Shown here piece by piece: positions 61,336 to 64,000 of a DNA stretch of 64,000 bases. The notes beneath the pieces were generated by a model. The model searched no databases and had not been told where the DNA came from. It saw only the letters and a list, made by a program, of their open reading frames with translations. The translations under genes were made by a program, and so were the position numbers. The DNA lies in assembly GCF_012927045.1 (NCBI RefSeq), contig NZ_JABBFW010000003.1:310001-374000 (forward strand). Direction: 5' to 3'. How positions within the stretch are numbered: position 1 is the first letter of the stretch; each line of letters opens with the position of its first letter. The DNA is from Azohydromonas caseinilytica (GTDB lineage Bacteria > Pseudomonadota > Gammaproteobacteria > Burkholderiales > Burkholderiaceae_C).

Positions 61336-62165
61336 CCCCTACCCGCGAGCGCCTGGGCCTGGTCTCTCACGCCCTGCTGGCGATGAGGGCCATCGTCTGG
61401 CGCGAGCTGCTGAAATTCTCCCGGCAGTCCGGGCGCCTGGTGTCGGCGCTGGTGCGGCCGCTGCTGTGGCTGGCGGTGTTCGCCGCGGGCTTCCGCAATG
61501 TCTTCGGCGTGGCCATCGTCGAACCCTACGACAGCTACATCCCCTACGACGTCTACATCGCGCCGGGGCTGGTGGGCATGGTGCTGCTGTTCAACGGCAT
61601 GCAGTCGAGCCTGGCCATGGTCTACGACCGCGAGATGGGCCTGATGCGGCTGCTGCTCACCGCGCCGCTGCCGCGGCCGTGGATCTTGTTGTCGAAACTC
61701 ATGGCCACGGCGGTGCTGTCGCTGGCGCAGGCCGCCGCCTTCGTGATCGTGGCGGCGCTGCTGGGCACGGAGCTGCCGGTGCTGGAGCACCTGCTGCCCG
61801 TGCTGGTGGCGGCGGTGTGCGGCGCGCTGATGCTGGGCGCGCTGGGCCTGCTGCTGTCGGTGCACATCAAGCAGCTGGAGAACTTCGCCGGGACCATGAA
61901 CTTCGTCATCTTCCCGATGTACTTCATGTCCACGGCGCTGTACCCGCTGTGGAAGCTGGAGGAGTCGGGCGCGAACTGGGTCTACCAGATCGCGCGCTTC
62001 AACCCGTTCACGCATGCCGTCGAATGGATGCGCTTCGCGCTCTACGGCAAGGACCCGGGCCTCTCGCCCTGGATCGTGCTGGGCACGCTGGCGCTGTGCT
62101 TCCTGGTGGCGAGCTGGGGCTACGACCCGCAGCGCGGCTTCGGCGCGTTGACCAAGCGGGGTTGA
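61317..62165 (+). CDS. ABC-2 type permease, PQQ-alcohol cluster
   Basis: 282-residue inner membrane protein with six predicted helices; typical ABC-2 features are AIVWRELLKFSRQSGRLVSALVRPLLWL, GLVGMVLLFNGMQSSLAMVYDREMGLMRLLLTAPLP and NFVIFPMYFMSTALYPLW. The GTG at 61317 has GGAGA 5 bases upstream; an ATG at 61383 is an alternative. Pairs with the ATPase at 58333-59112, despite belonging to an exporter-type family while a binding protein is present. Confidence 0.9.
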   Translation: MQSPTLTPTRERLGLVSHALLAMRAIVWRELLKFSRQSGRLVSALVRPLLWLAVFAAGFRNVFGVAIVEPYDSYIPYDVYIAPGLVGMVLLFNGMQSSLAMVYDREMGLMRLLLTAPLPRPWILLSKLMATAVLSLAQAAAFVIVAALLGTELPVLEHLLPVLVAAVCGALMLGALGLLLSVHIKQLENFAGTMNFVIFPMYFMSTALYPLWKLEESGANWVYQIARFNPFTHAVEWMRFALYGKDPGLSPWIVLGTLALCFLVASWGYDPQRGFGALTKRG

Positions 62166-62174
62166 GCCAAGGCC

Positions 62175-62861
62175 ATGAAGCTGCTGCCGTCCCTGAGCGC
62201 GCTGGCGATCCGCCGCCCCGGCGCGCGCGCCGACGCGGCACCCGTGGAGCCGCTGGCGCTGGAGTGGCTGACATTGGCCGGGCTGCTGGCCTTCGCCACC
62301 TGGCTGCTGGGCGTGCGCGGGGTGTGGGCGCTGCTGCTGTCGGCCGACCCCACGGGGCTGACGCTGGTGATCATCGTCGTCTTCTTCACCGCGTCGCTGT
62401 GGTGCGGCACGCGCACGCGCGTGCTGCAGCGCGAGCGCGCGGCGCTGGCGCGCGGCGAGCACGGCGGCGGCTGGGCCGCCGAGTACCTGCAGGCGCTGCG
62501 CGCCGCGCCCCGGGACGGCACCGCGCCGCTGGACCTGCTGCTGGAGCGCAGCCACGGCCCGCATGGCACCGCCTGGTGGGTCAACGGCATCCAATTGAAA
62601 CTGGGGCTGCTGGGCAAGGTGATCGGCTTCTCGATCCTGGCGCTGCAGATCGGGCAGTTGCAGAACTTCGACCCGGCGCAGTCGCAGGAGCTGCTGCGCC
62701 AGCTCACCACGGGCCTGGGCGTGGCGCTGCTCACGACCATGGTCGGCCTGGTGGGCAACATCCTGCTGGGCCTGCAGCTCACGCGGCTGGACCGCTACGC
62801 CGATGCGCTGGTGGCCGACATCCAGCGCGCCGGGCTGGCGCTGAACACGCGCCTGGAGTGA
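62175..62861 (+). CDS. ExbB/TolQ/MotA-like membrane protein
   Basis: 228 residues, four hydrophobic segments: about 28-50, 57-78 (TLVIIVVFFTASLWCG), 140-160 (GLLGKVIGFSILALQIGQL) and 180-208 (GLGVALLTTMVGLVGNILLG). The last pair, with L-T-T-M-V-G-L-V-G-N, matches the proton-channel helices of MotA/TolQ/ExbB proteins. It is followed in 7 bases by a protein with an ExbD-like helix. Not orthologous to tolQ of this window. Partner system unknown. Confidence 0.75.
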   Translation: MKLLPSLSALAIRRPGARADAAPVEPLALEWLTLAGLLAFATWLLGVRGVWALLLSADPTGLTLVIIVVFFTASLWCGTRTRVLQRERAALARGEHGGGWAAEYLQALRAAPRDGTAPLDLLLERSHGPHGTAWWVNGIQLKLGLLGKVIGFSILALQIGQLQNFDPAQSQELLRQLTTGLGVALLTTMVGLVGNILLGLQLTRLDRYADALVADIQRAGLALNTRLE

Positions 62862-62868
62862 GGCCCCC

Positions 62869-63474
62869 ATGCGCCGCCGCCGCACGGCCCGCGAGGCCGA
62901 GGTCGATCCCTTCTATGACATGTTGTTCAACATGCTCATCGCCTTCGTGTTCTGCTTCATCGTGGCGCTGCTGGCGATGAACCCGAAGGCGCTCAAGGCC
63001 GGCGACATCCCCGCCAAGGCAGAGTTCATCGTCAACGTGTCCTGGCCGGACATGGACCCCAACGACGTCGATACCTGGGTGCAGGACCCGGCCGGCGAGA
63101 CGGTGTGGTTCCGCGCCCGCGAGGCGGGGCTGATGCACCTGGACCGCGACGACCGCGGCCTCACCAACGACGTGATCGTCATCAACGGCAAGCAGGTCAC
63201 CAACCCGCTGAACCAGGAAGTGGTGACGGTGCGCGGCATCGAGCCCGGCGAGTTCACCGTCAACGTCCACTACTACGAGTCCAAGAACGGCAAGCCGGTG
63301 GAGGTCACCGTCTCCGTCATCAAGGTCAACCCGCGCGCCGACGTGGTGTTCTACGGACAGGTGCCGCTGGCCCGCAAGGGCGACGAGGCCACGGCCGTGC
63401 GCTTCACCGTGCTGCCCGACGGCAACGTGGCCAACGTCAACACGCTTCCCAAGACCCTGGTGCAACGGCTATGA
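62869..63474 (+). CDS. ExbD/TolR-like protein with large periplasmic domain
   Basis: 201 residues. A basic N-terminus (MRRRRTAREAE), then one helix with an acidic residue at its start, VDPFYDMLFNMLIAFVFCFI, as in ExbD/TolR/MotB where the Asp carries the ion. The rest (about 165 residues) is periplasmic, beta-rich: FIVNVSWPDMDPNDVDTWVQ, IVINGKQVTNPLNQEVVTVRGI, FTVNVHYYESKNGKPVEVTV. That domain has no recognised family but looks like an Ig/C2-like sandwich. ATGA overlap with the next gene. Confidence 0.75.
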   Translation: MRRRRTAREAEVDPFYDMLFNMLIAFVFCFIVALLAMNPKALKAGDIPAKAEFIVNVSWPDMDPNDVDTWVQDPAGETVWFRAREAGLMHLDRDDRGLTNDVIVINGKQVTNPLNQEVVTVRGIEPGEFTVNVHYYESKNGKPVEVTVSVIKVNPRADVVFYGQVPLARKGDEATAVRFTVLPDGNVANVNTLPKTLVQRL

Positions 63475-63965
63475 CCCTCGCCCTGATCCTGTCCCTCGTG
63501 GTGCTGGTGCTTCTGTGCACGCTGGCGCTGGTGTGGTCGCGCTGGCCGGCTTGGCTCAAGGGCCTGCTGGTGGTGGGCGTCACCGTCTTCTACTTCTTCG
63601 CCGACGACACCGCGCACGGCCTGGCCGGCTGGCCCAATGGGGACCCGCTGCCGGAGAAGTTCGTGCTGCTGGCCGCGGTGATCGAGGAGCCGAGCAAGGC
63701 CAACCCCGGCGCCCTCTACGTCTGGGTCAACGCGCTGGAGAACGGCAAGCCCGCGCGCCAGCCGCGCGCCTACAAGCTACCCTACGCCAAGGACCTGCAC
63801 GCGCTGCTCGACGAGGGCATGAAGAAGGTGCGCCAGGGCGTGAGCCAGATCGGCAGCGCCGAGCCGCGCGTGGGCAAGGGCGGCGTGTCGTGGCTGCGCC
63901 CGGGGCGCGACGAGCAGCGCGTGACCATCCGCGACCTGCCCGCGCCGCAGCTGCCGGAGAAGTGA
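63471..63965 (+). CDS. Membrane protein of the ExbB/D-like cluster
   Basis: 164 residues; two close hydrophobic helices at the N-terminus (LALILSLVVLVLLCTLALVW and LKGLLVVGVTVFYFF) and a soluble domain (KFVLLAAVIEEPSKANPGAL, LPYAKDLHALLDEGMKKVR). No family recognised. Starts in a four-base overlap with the ExbD-like gene and its stop overlaps the next ATG, so it belongs to the same translation-coupled set. Confidence 0.72.
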   Translation: MTLALILSLVVLVLLCTLALVWSRWPAWLKGLLVVGVTVFYFFADDTAHGLAGWPNGDPLPEKFVLLAAVIEEPSKANPGALYVWVNALENGKPARQPRAYKLPYAKDLHALLDEGMKKVRQGVSQIGSAEPRVGKGGVSWLRPGRDEQRVTIRDLPAPQLPEK

Positions 63966-64000
63966 TGCGGGCGCAACCTTCCCTCGCGATGGCGGCCCTG
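63965..64000 (+). CDS. Start of a further gene (truncated by window end)
   Basis: ATG overlapping the preceding stop (TGATG). The first 12 codons read MRAQPSLAMAAL, compatible with the start of a signal peptide. Too short to identify. Confidence 0.45.
   Translation, partial: MRAQPSLAMAAL

Overview
The window is very GC-rich and densely coded. The mix of genes (split tol-pal clusters, a RibB with a GTP-cyclohydrolase-like tail, nusB, a minor-pilin cluster, a PQQ alcohol-oxidation accessory cluster, a tungsten aldehyde oxidoreductase operon and PEP-CTERM proteins) points to a betaproteobacterium of the order Burkholderiales, most likely Comamonadaceae-like. This placement is inferred from gene content; there is no rRNA gene in the window.

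Layout. 1-2.5 kb: 3' part of aconitase A. 2.6-16.4 kb: mostly cell-envelope and secreted proteins, namely a lipoprotein with a papain-like triad, a small membrane protein, an STN/HEAT-repeat protein, a secreted protein, a PaaI-type thioesterase with a LeuE exporter, a coiled-coil protein with a hydrophobic hairpin, an ammonium transporter with an apparent sigma-54/NtrC promoter, and a paralogous PEP-CTERM family present once as a head-to-tail fusion and once as an overlapping gene pair. 16.4-23.6 kb: ArsC-like reductase, lipoprotein, a P-type metal ATPase lacking its nucleotide-binding domain, a PQQ sugar dehydrogenase-like protein, an M20 peptidase homologue, a tandem universal stress protein and a VOC protein. 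23.8-24.1 kb: three tRNA-Lys genes with a terminator.

24.3-46.3 kb is core housekeeping: tcdA-cpoB-pal-tolB on the minus strand, then glyA, nrdR, four minor type IV pilins, ribD-ribE, ribB-ribH-nusB, an aminotransferase, and ybgC-tolQ-tolR-tolA. Between ribE and ribB lies a 5-kb accessory island of visibly lower GC at its core. It holds a Fic-like protein with a five-copy operator at its promoter, an IS element with 14-bp inverted repeats, a P-loop GTPase, a coupled partner gene broken by an in-frame amber codon, and the frameshifted remnant of an HTH regulator. This island is the best candidate for an undescribed conflict-type system.

46.5-64 kb: an HTH-receiver regulator and a PAS-chemoreceptor, then an aor operon (ferredoxin subunit, tungsten oxidoreductase, FAD/NADH reductase, MoaD-like protein, small protein), then a PQQ-linked alcohol oxidation accessory cluster: MoxJ-like protein and cytochrome c550 on one strand; on the other a sigma-54 activator, a PqqB-like protein, ABC ATPase, beta-propeller, binding protein and permease. 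Two near-consensus sigma-54 promoters flank the activator gene. The window ends in a three-gene membrane set resembling an ExbB/ExbD-type ion-driven motor of unknown function, followed by the start of another gene.
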